Assembly (NCBI GenBank): GCA_028386065.3
Contig: JAKUCV010005492.1
Coordinates: forward strand, 1 to 64,000
Length of the DNA: 64,000 nucleotides
Reading direction: 5' to 3'
Source: Turnera subulata
Taxonomy: Eukaryota > Streptophyta > Magnoliopsida > Malpighiales > Passifloraceae
The notes under the pieces are model-generated. The model did not search any database, was not told the origin of the DNA, and saw only the letters and a list, made by a program, of their open reading frames with translations. Positions 45,691-57,160 of this stretch are shown one piece after another; the first letter of the stretch is position 1, and every line of letters starts with the position of its first letter. Position numbers and translations under genes: made by a program.

Positions 45691-46267
45691 AGATCAAAGA
45701 TGGGGAGGAGACGAGAGAGAGGGGGTGGAAAAATCAAAGATGGTTTGGGGTTTTTCTTTCAAAATTAGGGTTAACTTTAGCTTTAATAAACAGAGTCACA
45801 GGTTTTAGGCATCGTGCTGGTTCAGTTTAGGATGCAAAACCGTCACGACCCGAGGCGGTATGCCCGGTTTGTTTCCAAGACCCGCTGTGGGACCCACTTA
45901 TACCACGTGTACCCAAAATAGTGTCGTCCTTATTCAAAACTACGGCGTATTGAGCTGCAAACAACAGTCCAAAATCGAGCAGAAACTACGTTAGCACATG
46001 CCCCGCCCGAGACCCATGACTGACCTGCCCGCTACAACTCCAGGTATATGAATGTCTCGAGAAAATTTGTAGGTACATGATTGTCCAAACCTATGAATTT
46101 ATTTCCAAGACTGCATGCTGCAGGAGCTTCCGCACGAGTTCTTTGCATTCTTGGCTCCGGGATTGCGTTTGATTGCTCCTATACTCTTGAATTTGACTAC
46201 CTTTCTGTAAAGTCAATTGAAAGAACACAACTACCAAAGTGTGTTTGGAGGGTTGTATTTATAGTGT
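45691..46267. other. Unassigned spacer
   Basis: No gene or clear repeat end is seen. The Arg/Glu-like GAGAGAG sequence at 45705-45725 may belong to the 5' untranslated part of the GRF-like sequence. Confidence 0.4.
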
Positions 46268-47241
46268 TGTAACGTCCCGGCTTGTCGACTGTCACTACAG
46301 ACCAACACGGGACCTTTCCAACATGCTCTGTCCTTAATCGCATGTTTCCTGGAAAGACTTCCCAGGAGGTCTCCCATCCCAAAATTGCTTCGAGTCAAGC
46401 ACATTTAACTATGGAGTTTTTCTGGAATGAGCATCGAAAATGTAGGTGCACCTTGTTGATATAGTTAGTACCCATCAAACCATTTAAGCTAATCTCGATT
46501 GTACAGTCCCACACCTGTACAACCTCGAAATCACTTCATTTGAGCTATTCTTAATTATACAGTTCCATATCCATATAATTACGAATTCATCAAACTGTGC
46601 AGCCCCACGGCCCCCACCCCATCCCTAAATAGTCTCATGATCTCTCGTATTCCGGCGTGGATTCGGTTCATTCATGTGCCCCCTCTATCTAGAAGGCTGC
46701 TGGAAGCCGCTCCTTGTCCATGCTCATTCCGAAACACCGGCGTACACTTCTCAACCTCATATACCCTGGGGTGTCACAGCCCACCAGCTTCCGCTCGGTT
46801 CGTCCCCAAACCCTGCACCGTACTAGAGGAGTCCTGGAGCTCTGCTACCAACTGTAACGTCCCAGCTTGTCGACTGTTACTATAGACCAACACGGGACCT
46901 TTCCAACATGCTTTGTCCTCAATCGCATGTTTTTAGGAGAAACTTCCTAGGAGGTCACCCATCCCATAATTGCTCCAAGTCAAGCACATTTAACTTTGGA
47001 GTTTTTCTGGAATGAGCACCGAAAAGGAAGGTGTACCTTGTTGATATAGTTAGTACCCATCAAACCATTTACGTTATGCTCAATTGTATAGTCTCATAAC
47101 TATACAACCTCGAAAACACATCATTTGAGCTATTCTTAATTATACAGTCCCATACCCATATAATTATAAAATCGCCCAACAGTGCAGCCCCACCCCATCC
47201 CTTCACAGTCTCAGGATCTCTCATATTCTGGTGTGGACTCG
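46268..47241 (-). mobile_element. TRIM-like LTR element, right LTR truncated
   Basis: Two copies of an LTR of about 400 bp (46268-46674 and 46853-47241) flank only about 180 bp. On the minus strand the primer site TGGTAGCAGAGCTCC (46849-46835) follows the right LTR, and a purine tract AGAGGGGGCACA (46686-46675) precedes the left LTR. There is no coding capacity, which fits a terminal-repeat retrotransposon in miniature. The outer end of the right LTR is lost where a SINE begins. Confidence 0.75.
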
Positions 47242-47460
47242 GATGTGTGTTGGTTTAAGTGGTAAGCCACTAGGTTCCGCCTAGGCGAGATCTTGGGCTC
47301 GAATCTTCGTGTATGTAGAAAATTCTTATTGGGACTCGCCCACCATAACCAACCAGCTGCCTGAACCGGGTTAGATCTGGATTAGTCAGGGCAAAGAACT
47401 CTCTTTGTTGCTCCACTTTTATGTGGGCTCAGACCACAAATCCCATGGTTAGCTTTTTAA
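47242..47460 (+). mobile_element. tRNA-derived SINE
   Basis: The start TTGGTTTAAGTGGTAAGCC fits an A box and TTGGGCTCGAATCTT, about 45 bases on, fits a B box of an RNA polymerase III promoter. The body runs to a short T-rich end. It adjoins the truncated TRIM on the left and a TRIM LTR on the right; no target duplication was found. Confidence 0.65.
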
Positions 47461-47718
47461 TGTGAAGACCCAAGTCCCACATCGGAAGTAAGTGAGACAG
47501 GTCTTGGCCATATATGTACCAAGCATTTGGCTACCAAGAAACTTCAAACTTAAGCTTTTGGGCCACGTGGTTTGGGCCCAACTTTGGAAGTTATTCTGGG
47601 CCAGTCGACTACTTGGGGCGTGACAAGTGGTAGCGGAGCCGATCTCACACCACTTTTGGGTACTCAGGGGTTGATACTGAGATTATGATCGGTATGGCCC
47701 GGTGATTTGGGTACTTAC

Positions 47719-49009
47719 TGTTAGAACTAATGCCTCCTTGTCTCATTCAGGTTTTGATATTGACAAACCAATTCAAAATGATGACAAACTTGAAGTAAAA
47801 AGAAATCAATCAAAGAACAAAGTGCACAAGAATTAAAGTGACAAGCAAGAAGAGAAATAAGAGTTAGGAACTTAAATTGTACAAGGTTAAACACTCAATT
47901 CTTCTAAGTTATTGGCTCAAAAAAAATCAATTTTACTCATGCATCAAATAGCATCATTTCAATCATAAAAATGATTTCTGAGCTAAGAACATCGATGTTC
48001 CTGCCTTCAAACAATTTTCCAAAATGGCAGAAAGTTCAGAACATCGATGTTGGCATCCCAAACATCGATGTTCTTGTGATTGTTGCACTTAAAATGATTT
48101 GCAGCATCAAAACATCGATTTTCTATTTTGAAACATCGATGTTCAATCAATTGACGCTTTCAAATAATTTGGTAGACGCTTTCAAACATCGATGTTCTCT
48201 TTCAAACATCGATGTTCTCTTGTAAACTTGTTTTAAAGTGTTTTGGCAGATTGGCCAAAACATCGATGTTCTCATTTTAGACATCAATGTTTTAGTGACC
48301 GTTGGACTCAATAATTCATATTTACTAGTAGAATATCGATGTTCTAGTTCTAAACATCGATGTTCAGCCGTTGTGAGCAGAAACTTTTTACAGCTTCCCA
48401 TGCTATCTTGTCTAAAGGTGTTTTGGATTGATTCCCAAACGGTCACACAAGTTTTCAGGCATATAAATAGAGTTCTTACACCTCTATTCATGAACAATCA
48501 ACTCTCTACATTTTAAGCATTCACTGTCATACATTCATACACAATTTTATGAGGCAATATCCTTGAGGATTGAGAGTTGCCTTTATAGAGCTTATCTTGT
48601 TTACTTATATCCACTCTTTGAGAGAGTTTTGCTTTGAGTGATTTAAGTGTAGTCATACACCTTAAGGGAGGATTTTTCCCTTGTAGCAAATTCATAGGAA
48701 GAGTGTTTTCTTTCTGTGAGAGAAGTCTTGAAGTGAGGTATCTTCAAACAAGTGTGTTGAGGTTCGTGTGACTCGAACTCTAGAATTGTAAACGGTTTGT
48801 TAAGCACCCGGAAGCTTAACGTAGTTAATGAAATCTTCGAGAGAGTCTCTCGGAGGACTGGATTAGCCACACAAGTTGTGTGTTTGAACCAGTATAAAAT
48901 TCGATGTGTCCTTCATTCTTTCAATTCCGCAATTATTTCCTGCAAGGTTTTTGATTTCGTCCGGAAAACGCTATTCACCCCCCTCTAGCGTAGGGCACTT
49001 ATTCTAACA
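47719..49009 (+). repeat. 5' LTR of the SIRE-like element
   Basis: 1291 bp, similar to 53234-54457 throughout. It holds about eleven perfect or near-perfect AACATCGATGTT words between 47985 and 48370. Confidence 0.92.
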
Positions 49010-49010
49010 A

Positions 49011-49023
49011 TTGATAGCAGAGC
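49011..49023 (+). other. Primer-binding site of the SIRE-like element
   Basis: TTGATAGCAGAGC, one base after the LTR, a mutated form of the initiator tRNA-Met primer site. Confidence 0.7.
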
Positions 49024-49065
49024 CTAACTCTCTAAAAAAACTTAACCGTTTGAGAGAAACTTTCC

Positions 49066-50756
49066 ATGGCTTCTTCGAGTAACTATGCAGGAATCTTTGA
49101 AGGACAATCCACCACCCATCCACTGCTCTTTGATGGCACCAACTACACCTATTGGAAGGAGAGGATGAGAATCTTCATCCAAGCCAACAACTTTGCTCTA
49201 TGGCTAATTCTAAAGAACGGAGAGCAAATTCCAACCAAGAAAGTCGGTGAAACTACGGTGACAAAGACGGAGGCAGAGTATGACGCTGCAGACATTACGA
49301 AGATTGAAAACAATGCCAAAGCAATCAACATGCTCTACTGTGCAGTGAACCCCGATGATTACCGGAAAATTTCTTGCTGCACAACCGCTAAAGAGATGTG
49401 GGATAAGCTGGAGGTCACCTACGAAGGAACCGATCAAGTTCGAGAGGCCAAAATCAACTTCCTCACTGCAGAGTACGAACTCTTTCGAATGAAGGAGAAC
49501 GAGAGGATAGAGGAGATGTTCGATCTATTTTCAAAAATCGTAAACAACCTTCATGCTCTCAAGAAGGTCTATTCTGACAAGGACTTGTTCAGATTAGTCC
49601 TTAGAAGCCTCACTCCCGAATGCCGCTCTAAAGCCGACGCAATACATGAAAACATTGGGACATCGAACACAACCATTGACGGCATTAGAGGTAACCTTCT
49701 AACTTATGAAACAACCATTCTTAAACCCTCTTTGCAGGAACCCAAGAAGAAGGACATAGCTCTAAAAGCTTCCACTTCCAAGACTCAAGAGTCCACGGAA
49801 TTGGACTCTAGTGAGGACGAACAAGAATTCGGAAATGTCATCCGAAAATTTCACAAATTCATGAAAAAGGAATTTGAAAGGAAAGGAAGAAAGCTGTCCG
49901 ATCCACCCAAGTGTTATGGGTGTGGAGAGGTTGGGCACATCAAACCCAAGTGCCCCAAGGCGAATGAAGGAAAAGAAAAGAAGCCCTACAAGAAGCAAAG
50001 AGCATACATTTCTTGGGGAGGCAATTCCGGTGATGAATCATCCGATAGCGATGAAGAAGAAACGGCCAACCTATGTCTCATGGCACTGGAAGAAGAGCCG
50101 GAAGAGGTAAGTACCACTTCTCCAAATGAAGCTTTTTCCTATGAAGAATTGCAAAATGCATTTGATGAGCTTTATAGTGAATACATTTCTGCTTCTAAAA
50201 TTAACAAGGACTTAAAGAAACAACTTACAACTCTAGGAAATGATATGGAGAAGTTGTTAAATGAAAATGAAAAGCTCAAGGAAGAGAATAAATTTACAGA
50301 AAGAGGAGTGCTAACAAACCGGAAAATTCAACTAGGGAATGTTCATCATGTATGTCTTTAAAGGAACAAGTTGAAAAATTTGAAACAACCTTAAGGAAAT
50401 TTAACACCCCTCAAAAGAACTTAAATTCTATCTTAGGTAACTTGCAATCAACTAAACATGGACTAGGTTTCAAGAATGAACCTAAAAAGAAAATTGAGAC
50501 TAAACCTAGGAAACCTAAGGTTCAACCTAAGGAAAACAAGGTTATTAAAGTGCACAAGTATAGACAACATAGCAACTACTACCAACCTAGAAGAATGTAC
50601 AATCTAAATGTTATTTGCCAATATTGCAATAGGGTAGGACACATTGCTCTTGTTTGCTTTACTAGGCATAGGCATTGGGCACAAGAACAAGCTCATTACC
50701 GTTATGCCTCTAACACTGAAGGACCCAAGAAAATTTGGGTACCAAAAACTCATTGA
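49066..50756 (+). CDS. Copia Gag polyprotein with one frameshift
   Basis: Starts about 55 bases after the LTR with FDGTNYTYWKERMRIFIQAN, the copia Gag N-terminal pattern. The UBN2-type helical domain follows (WDKLEVTYEGTDQVREAKI, then FRLVLRSLTPE). The CCHC zinc knuckle CYGCGEVGHIKPKC lies near residues 286-299. A Lys/Glu-rich coiled-coil-like tail follows (from about residue 365). The frame closes at 50361, but a second frame (50352-50756) continues with a Lys-rich stretch, a second knuckle-like CQYCNRVGHIALVC and KKIWVPKTH. One small indel near 50330-50350 therefore splits one polyprotein. Just after it, YLDCGCSKHMTK shows the start of the protease region, with the catalytic Asp-Ser-Gly written Asp-Cys-Gly. 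No pol follows. Confidence 0.85.
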
Positions 50757-51624
50757 AATGCTTGTGTAGGCATGCTTGAAGGCATCAAGTATACTTTGGT
50801 ACCTTGATTGCGGATGCTCCAAGCACATGACCAAAGTAGCATCCAAGTTCTCATAAATAAGGCATATTGAGTTTTCAACAAAATTGAGGAGGCCCCTCAT
50901 GTAATACTTGAGAAAATGATACTCGCTTGGCGAGTAAGGTTTTTCGTGTTTGTTTTGCAGGTACCCCTCACTTAGGCCAAAAGATAAGGGGAACATGAAT
51001 GCCAAGACAGCACAACAAAGTTGGACCCGAGGCAGAAAAACATCGATGTTGAGAACAAAACATCGATGTTTAGTGGATTTCAGCTCACATCAAATTAAAC
51101 CAGTAGCTGAAAATATCGATGTTGTGAGCCCAACATCGATGTTCTATCATGTGCACAATCAAACCATTTACAGGGTGAATAAAACATCGATGTTGAGTAT
51201 CAAAATATCGATGTTAAGTATCAAAACATCGATATTCAGTAAGTATTCTACTTTCTAGACTCTTCAAAACATCGATGTTCACATATGGCAACATCGATGT
51301 TCTGCCGTTGGAGCCAATTTCTAGTTTCATCCAGAGGCTCAAAAACATCAATGTTGCTCCTATGAACATCGATGTTCAGCCGTTATTTTTAAAAAAAATA
51401 TAGCCGTTGGAGAGCAAAACATCGATGTTGCCTGACCAAACATCGATGTTTTACCGTTAATTTTCAAAAAAAATAGCCATGGGAGGCTGATCTCAACACT
51501 CCAACAGCTCTATTTTGGCTCCCCTATATAAATGAATGCCTCCTTCTCTTATTTACACACTTTCTACTGTTCACTCCTACTACTCTTACTCTCAAATCCA
51601 TTTTTCTACTTATTTTCTTCAAGC
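50757..51624 (+). other. Pol deletion junction and AACATCGATGTT-rich block
   Basis: Protease-like coding sequence fades out near 50860. At 51040-51470 about thirteen AACATCGATGTT words or one-base variants follow, mixed with GCCGTT phrases also found in the LTRs. A Tyr/Ser-rich, TATA-containing stretch (CCCCTATATAAATGAATG, near 51525) precedes the next ORF and could be an internal promoter. Confidence 0.6.
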
Positions 51625-52873
51625 ATGGCAGGTGGCAAGAAGTCTTCCAAGGGCAAATTTCTCGTGAAGGAGAAACAATAAAAGAAAAGATGAGGCTCTT
51701 CAAGCTCAGCTCCTCAATTTACTATGGGAGGCACCGCTGTTTGGTTCTCTTCCAGAACCGAGCTCAATCACTTCCAGTCTCTCTACTCCAAGCGTTCAAT
51801 TGCAACTCCTCGGTATCTTTCGGTGGGTTACCCGAAAGAGAAAAAGTACGCACAGCTTGAAGCACTTCTTCGGGCATCGAGATTGTAGGGGTTTGTTACC
51901 AAAACGCTCCCACAATACAGTGCAAAATTCATCCGAGCCTTCTACTCCACTCTCTGCCGAGATGGAGATGTCTTATCTGCTCATGTGAATGGAGTATCCA
52001 TCACATTGACTCTGGAGGAATTCGGGATGATTGTTGGGTTACCATTTCAGGGTGAGAATATTGCACCCTATGGAGGTGAGCAATGGCTCACAGCCCATGA
52101 AGCCCCTTTTCTGAATGAGCTTGGCTTCACGACTATTGTCTGTCACAATTTCGGGAGGCCAACAATCCATTCCATCAACCCGGAGTACCGAGTTATGTTC
52201 TATCTTCTCACCCGAATAACTAAGCCAAGAGCTTAAAATCACATCGTCATGTCCATTGAAGATGTGAAGGTGCTTCATACCATCATTCACCATGCACCAA
52301 TCAATTGGGCACGATTTGTGCTTATGCACATGTCGAACTATCCATCCGCATACATCGAGCATCCACTGCCATACCCCTTCTTGGTGTTGATATTTTGTTC
52401 TCTGCAGGTGTTGATACCTAGGAAGGTGGACAGGTTCCCCACACAAAGATTTGGGCGATAAGTGACGCCACATTCCGAACCGAAACTTCCGAGCAAACAC
52501 CAAGGGCAGCCCAAGCAGAGGGTTCACGTGCATCCACCTCTCGCCGCCTGGAGCCACACTTGATTCCATCGCGGGTTCCATCCACAACCTTCAATTGAGC
52601 ATCACCGGCATGAGCCGAGTAATAGAGAGGATTGACACGGAAGTTCAAAGACAGGGTCACTCCCTTCGATCCTACTTCGCACGTGTCAACTACGAGCCTC
52701 CACCATATCACACAACACTTCATGGCTTCAACTTTGAAGATGAAGGTGATGATGATGATGATGAGACCTTTGATGAGAACGTGGAAGGTGATCCAATGGA
52801 TGTGGAGGGTGATGAAGAAGCAGCTGATGATGAAGAAGAGGAGGAAGAAGAAGAAGACATTGCTGGACAATAA
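51625..52873 (+). pseudogene. Late ORF with putative plant transposon protein domain
   Basis: One frame from MAGGKKSSKGKFLVKE shows WFSSRTELNHFQSLYSK, then AKFIRAFYSTL, VNGVSITLTLEEFGMIVGL, INPEYRVMFYLLTRI and DVKVLHTIIHHAPINWARF. This is the pattern of the plant transposon protein domain found after pol in SIRE-type elements. Stops at 51679, 51694, 51886 and 52234 break it. After a frame change, the C-terminal part (52595-52873) has RIDTEVQRQGHSLRS and a run of more than 40 mostly acidic residues. The protein's role is unknown. Position and domain agree with the worn copy at 29513-31436. Confidence 0.65.
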
Positions 52874-53220
52874 CTCGATGATGATGATGATGGGACCTCC
52901 AGCCCCTCTTTCTAAACCCTTATCTCATGTTATTTCTTTTATGTCTCTTCAATTTGAATAAATAGTTTGCCATTGTCTTTTTTTTATGTCTTTTCTAATT
53001 TCTTTTTGCTAATGCCAAAAGGGGGAAGATAAGTAGAAGTATATGCAAGATTAAATTAAAAGAAGTATATGCATCAAGTTAGGGGGAAACATAGTTTGAA
53101 AAACATAGGGTGAATTAAGGGAAATTAACCTCACTTTGACTCTATAAAACTTGGCATATACTAATTCCTCATTTTGAACTCATAAATTTGGCATACACTC
53201 CTATTTGTTTGTCATTATCA

Positions 53221-53233
53221 AAAAGGGGGAAAT
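53221..53233 (+). other. Polypurine tract of the SIRE-like element
   Basis: AAAAGGGGGAAAT directly before the 3' LTR start TGTTAGAACT. Confidence 0.85.
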
Positions 53234-54457
53234 TGTTAGAACTAATGCCTCTTTGTCTCTTACAGGTTTTGATATTCACAAACCAATTCAAAATGATGAC
53301 AAACTTGAAGCAAAAATAAATCAATCAAAGAACAAAGTGCACAAGAATTAAAGTGACAAGCAAGAAGAGCAAGAAGAGTTAGGAACTTAAATTGTACAAG
53401 GTTAAACACTCAATTCTTCTAAGTTATTGGCTCAAAACAAAATCAATTTTACTCATGCATCAAATAGCATCGTTTCAATCCTAAAAATGATTTTTGAGCT
53501 AAGAACATCGATGTTTCATTTTCCAACATCGATGTTCCTGCCTTCAAACAAGTTTTCAAAATCGCAGAAAGCTTAGGGCATCGATGTTGACATCCCAAAC
53601 ATCGATGTTCTTGTGACCGTTGCACTTAAAACGATTTGCAGCATCAAAACATCGATGTTCTACTTTGAGACATCGATGTTCAATCAATTGACGCTTTCAA
53701 ACATCAATGTTCTCTTGTAAACTTGTTTTAAAGTGTTTTGGCAGATTGGCCAAAACATCGATGTTCTCATTTTAGACATCGATGTTTTAGTGACCGTTGG
53801 ACTCAATAATTCATATTTACTGGCAGAACATCGATGTTCTAGTTCCCATGCTATTTTGTCTAAAGGTGTTTTGGATTGATTCCCAAACGGTCATACAAGT
53901 TTTCAGGCATATAAATAGAGTTATTGCACATCTGTTCATGAACAATCAACTCTCTACATTTTAAGCATTCATTGTCATGCATTCATACACAATTTTATGA
54001 GCCAATATCCTTGAGGATTGAGAGTTGCCTTTATTGAGCTTATCTTGTTTATTCATATCCACTCTTTGAGAGAGTTTTGCTTTGAGTGATTTAAGTGTAG
54101 CCATACACCTTAAGGGAGGATTGTTCCCTTGTAGCAAATTCATAGGAAGAGTGTTTTCTTTCTTTGAGAGAAGTCTTGAAGTGAGGTATCTTCAAGCAAG
54201 TGTGTAGAGGTTCATGTGACTTGAACTCTAGGATTATAAACGGTTTGTTAAGCACCCGGAAACTTAACGTAGTTAGTGAAATCTTCGAGAGAGTCTCTCG
54301 GAGGACTGGATTAGCCACACAAGTTGTGTGTGTAAACCAGTATAAAATTCGGTGTGTCCTTCATTCTTTCAATTCCGCAATTATTTCCTGCAAGGTTTTT
54401 GATTTCGTCCGAAAAACGGTATTCACGCCCCTCTAGCGTAGGGCACTTATTCTAACA
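53234..54457 (+). repeat. 3' LTR of the SIRE-like element
   Basis: 1224 bp. It has about ten AACATCGATGTT words between 53500 and 53840. Compared with the 5' LTR it lacks one palindrome-containing segment around 48340-48380 and gained one near 53515. Confidence 0.92.
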
Positions 54458-54680
54458 CTTACGATTTGGATTTGGGTTCCCCTCGTGAGGACACGAGATC
54501 TAAAGGGAGGGAGAATGTGATGACCCAAGTCCCACATCGGAAGTAAGTGGGAGAGGTTTTGGACATATATGCACCAAGTAGTTGGCTACCAAATAAATTC
54601 AAGCTTAGACTTTTGGGCCACATAGTTTCGTCCCAGCTTTGGAGGTTATTTTGGGCCAGCCGACTACTTGGGGCGTGACA

Positions 54681-55357
54681 AGTGTTCTGGGTCTGCATAG
54701 ACATCCTTCTAATCCTAGGGTCAAGATTCAAAGCCTAGATCCAATGGTTGAGAGTTAAGATCATTGAAAAGGCAAAAAAAACTAGAAACTTTCGAAAAAT
54801 GGGAGACATGACCGCCAAAGCCTGGAGGTCATTTCCACATGATCGCCAAGGCTCGACGGTCTTCTCACCATGACCACCGGAGCCTGGAGGTCATCTCAAC
54901 ATGACTGGTGGACACTAAAGATGACCGCCAAACTCGTAGCTACAGTGCACCTTTTTTTCGTATTTTTCTTGGGTTTTCATTAATGCTTTCCAATCCGATC
55001 AATCCGAGAGTCCTTGACCCAGAATTCTCACTTTTCTTGACCAATACTCATCAAATATTTCCTATTTCTCAATTACTTAACCTACACTCCAAGGATTTCT
55101 ATTATTCCTCTTTTCTCCACAAAATAGGTAAAATAATAGTCCAACCTAAATTGGGCTTCTAATCCAACGAAAATCAGAGAGAAATAAGTCAGAAAATTCG
55201 TGTTAAGCCTGGACCTAATTATATGGATAGTCCACTAATTTATTTATTGGGTTTCTAAGCCAAATTAAAGTCCAAAAATTAACAAAATTAACCTTGGGCT
55301 CTAAACCATAATAATAATCTAATAAAACAAATAGATGGCTAAATTTGAGTGTTCACA
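54681..55357 (-). repeat. Tat-type LTR fragment
   Basis: The right end AAATTTGAGTGTTCACA matches the Tat LTR terminus. A run of ATGACCGCC and GGAGGTCAT variants (54805-54925) matches the cluster in LTRs of A and C. The left border is unclear because the TRIM ends there. No typical polypurine tract follows, so it is an isolated piece. Confidence 0.55.
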
Positions 55358-56257
55358 GAGAGTTAGCTATAATCACAATTACTGTTCACGAGTAGAATTT
55401 ACGCCAAAGCCAGAAGGCGGAGGCAGGGTTGCTAAACATGCTCAGTACGACCCTCAATACGGCCTTGCATCAGAGGATAGATCGCTTGGAGTTTTCCATC
55501 ACTCAACCTCAACCTCGGGGCCTTAATCCAATTGTTCCTAAAAACGGTAACAATGTAGGTTTTCTTAACCAGGGTTTTGCAGGGGACAACCAGGGTACTT
55601 TAAAGCTAGGAGGGCAGGCACTTCTGGAGAAGGAGAATGAAGCTTGGCAGGCAGGTGGCGTCGATCAAGGGGCTCAACCCATCGTCCCAAGGGTTGGCCA
55701 ATAAGGCCAACCGAATGGCCCAGTCGCTCATCTAGGTTACTAACCCCAGGGTGGTCCATAACGGTCTGTCTCGAGTCCCAGCAGCCCAGGCCGTTTTCAT
55801 TAACGGTCGCCCCAACAATTTTGAGTACCAGATAGCTTTTAATCCGAATGTGATCCCTTGGTATGATGGTTACCACCAGGGGGCAATGGAGCTTTTAACT
55901 TGAATAAAGGGCCCAACATAGTCCCCGAATTTAACTAGGGGGCAATGGCGCCTTCAACTAGAGAGGGCCTATGCAGGTGGATACTGATCCTTTCCCACCA
56001 CGAGCAGCCACAATGAACATGGTGGCATTTAATCCTTCTAAGCCGCCTATTGGGGCCGGTTATGCATGGCAGAGACGATCGTTGACATCGATGGTATAAA
56101 AGCACGTTTCGTTTTACTGAATAAAAAACGACCCTGAATATCGGCCAAAAAAAGACGTTTGTTTTATTTCAAAGAGTCAACCGTTTCGGTTATCGACTAT
56201 TGCAAAAAAAAAAAAAAAAGAAGACCGTCCTGTTGATATTGGTCATTGGAAAAAAAT
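55358..56257. other. Unassigned degenerate sequence
   Basis: A 91-codon frame (55429-55704) and short Asn/Gln/Pro-rich frames resemble worn retroelement gag sequence, but no motif is diagnostic. The words ACCAGGG and CAGGGGGCAATGG recur. Two A runs lie at 56204-56219 and 56251-56256. Confidence 0.35.
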
Positions 56258-56267
56258 GACAGTATCG

Positions 56268-56479
56268 GGGTTAATTACATTTTGACCCCCTACATTCCAC
56301 TTTAATTTTAACTCAGGGATTCTTTTTTTCATCAATTGACCACCTGAATTCTCAAAATCTACCACTTTCGTTAGGGTTGTTTGGATTTCCGTCAACTTGA
56401 TTAATAGAATACATGGATACATGACAGGTGGTGAGTCAAAATTAAACTAGAATACAGGGGGTCAAAATGTAATTAATCT
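56268..56479. mobile_element. Mutator-like MITE
   Basis: Terminal inverted repeats of about 45-50 bases share TTAATTACATTTTGACCCCCT and TTTAATTTT. A 10-bp direct repeat GAC(A/C)GTATCG (56258-56267 and 56480-56489) flanks the 212-bp element. A 9-10 bp duplication and long inverted repeats point to the Mutator superfamily. No coding capacity. Confidence 0.8.
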
Positions 56480-56589
56480 GACCGTATCGCTTCGATTTGG
56501 TCCTTTTGGTGGTTTGATTGTGGAGATCGAGTGTCAGACCAGCTTGATCCTTCTTGCGATTTGGTTGCAGTGATCGCTAATTGGATGTC

Positions 56590-57160
56590 GGACTAGCTTG
56601 ATCCGGTTCGAAGGCGATAATCGTGAATTGTTGTCTATCCAACTTGGTCCTTCTCTAGTGTAGTCCGACTTTTGCCTTGAACTGCAAAAAAATTGGAGAT
56701 CTGCCCTAATGGTTCGTCGACTCTTGCCTTGGATCACTGAAGGTTGAAGGTTGTCTCTAATGGTCCGAATTTTGCAATGGATCGTTGGTGGTTGAAGATC
56801 CTCCTTAGTGATCTGGCTTTGGGCTTCTTTGGATCGATGGACGTTGGAGATCAATTTGACTTCAGCATGCAGTGGATCGATGGTGGTTGGAGATCACCCT
56901 TAGTAATCCAACTTCGGCTTGCTTGGGATCGATGGAGGTTCAAGATCACCCTTAGTGATTTGGCTTTGGATTTCTTTGGATCGGTGAAGGTTGGAGATTG
57001 GTCCTAGTGATCCGACTTTGGGTCATCCCTGACCGATGAGCTGACTTTCAACAACCGTTGACCGATGGGGTTGAATTTGGGCAACCACTGACCGATGAGT
57101 TAACTTTCAACAACCCTTGAATGATGAGGTTGACTTTGAGCAACCATTGACAGGTCATTT
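56590..57160. repeat. Imperfect tandem repeats, GGTTGGAGATC and GACCGATGAG types
   Basis: Phrases such as TTAGTGATCTGGCTTTGG and GATCGATGGAGGTT recur every 55-75 bases to about 57010. Then GACCGATGAGnTGACTTTCAACAACC-like units of about 35 bases repeat four times (57030-57150). No gene seen. Confidence 0.65.

Larger units (their letters stand above)
47719..54457 (+). mobile_element. SIRE-like Ty1/copia element without polymerase
   Basis: 6739 bp with LTRs TGTTAGAACT...TATTCTAACA and a perfect target duplication CTTAC (47714-47718 and 54458-54462). The gag frame is long; the sequence then jumps from the protease motif region to a late ORF of plant-transposon-protein type. Integrase, reverse transcriptase and RNase H are absent. 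The LTRs and a central non-coding block are crowded with the palindrome AACATCGATGTT. It needed polymerase from a relative. Confidence 0.88.
47461..54680 (+). mobile_element. TRIM element split by a SIRE-like element
   Basis: Two 165-bp LTRs (47461-47625 and 54516-54680) start TGTGA-GACCCAAGTCCCA and end GGGGCGTGACA. A primer site TGGTAGCGGAGCC (47628-47640) follows the left LTR and a purine tract AAAGGGAGGGAGAA (54502-54515) precedes the right one. Without the nested insertion the internal part is about 140 bp and non-coding. Flanking target duplications are not visible, so one border may have been rearranged. Confidence 0.82.

Noticed and set aside
47242..47460. Functional tRNA gene at the TTTAAGTGGTAAGCC / GGCTCGAATC boxes
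   Set aside because: No acceptor-stem pairing or anticodon arm can be folded around the boxes; the sequence continues as a SINE body.
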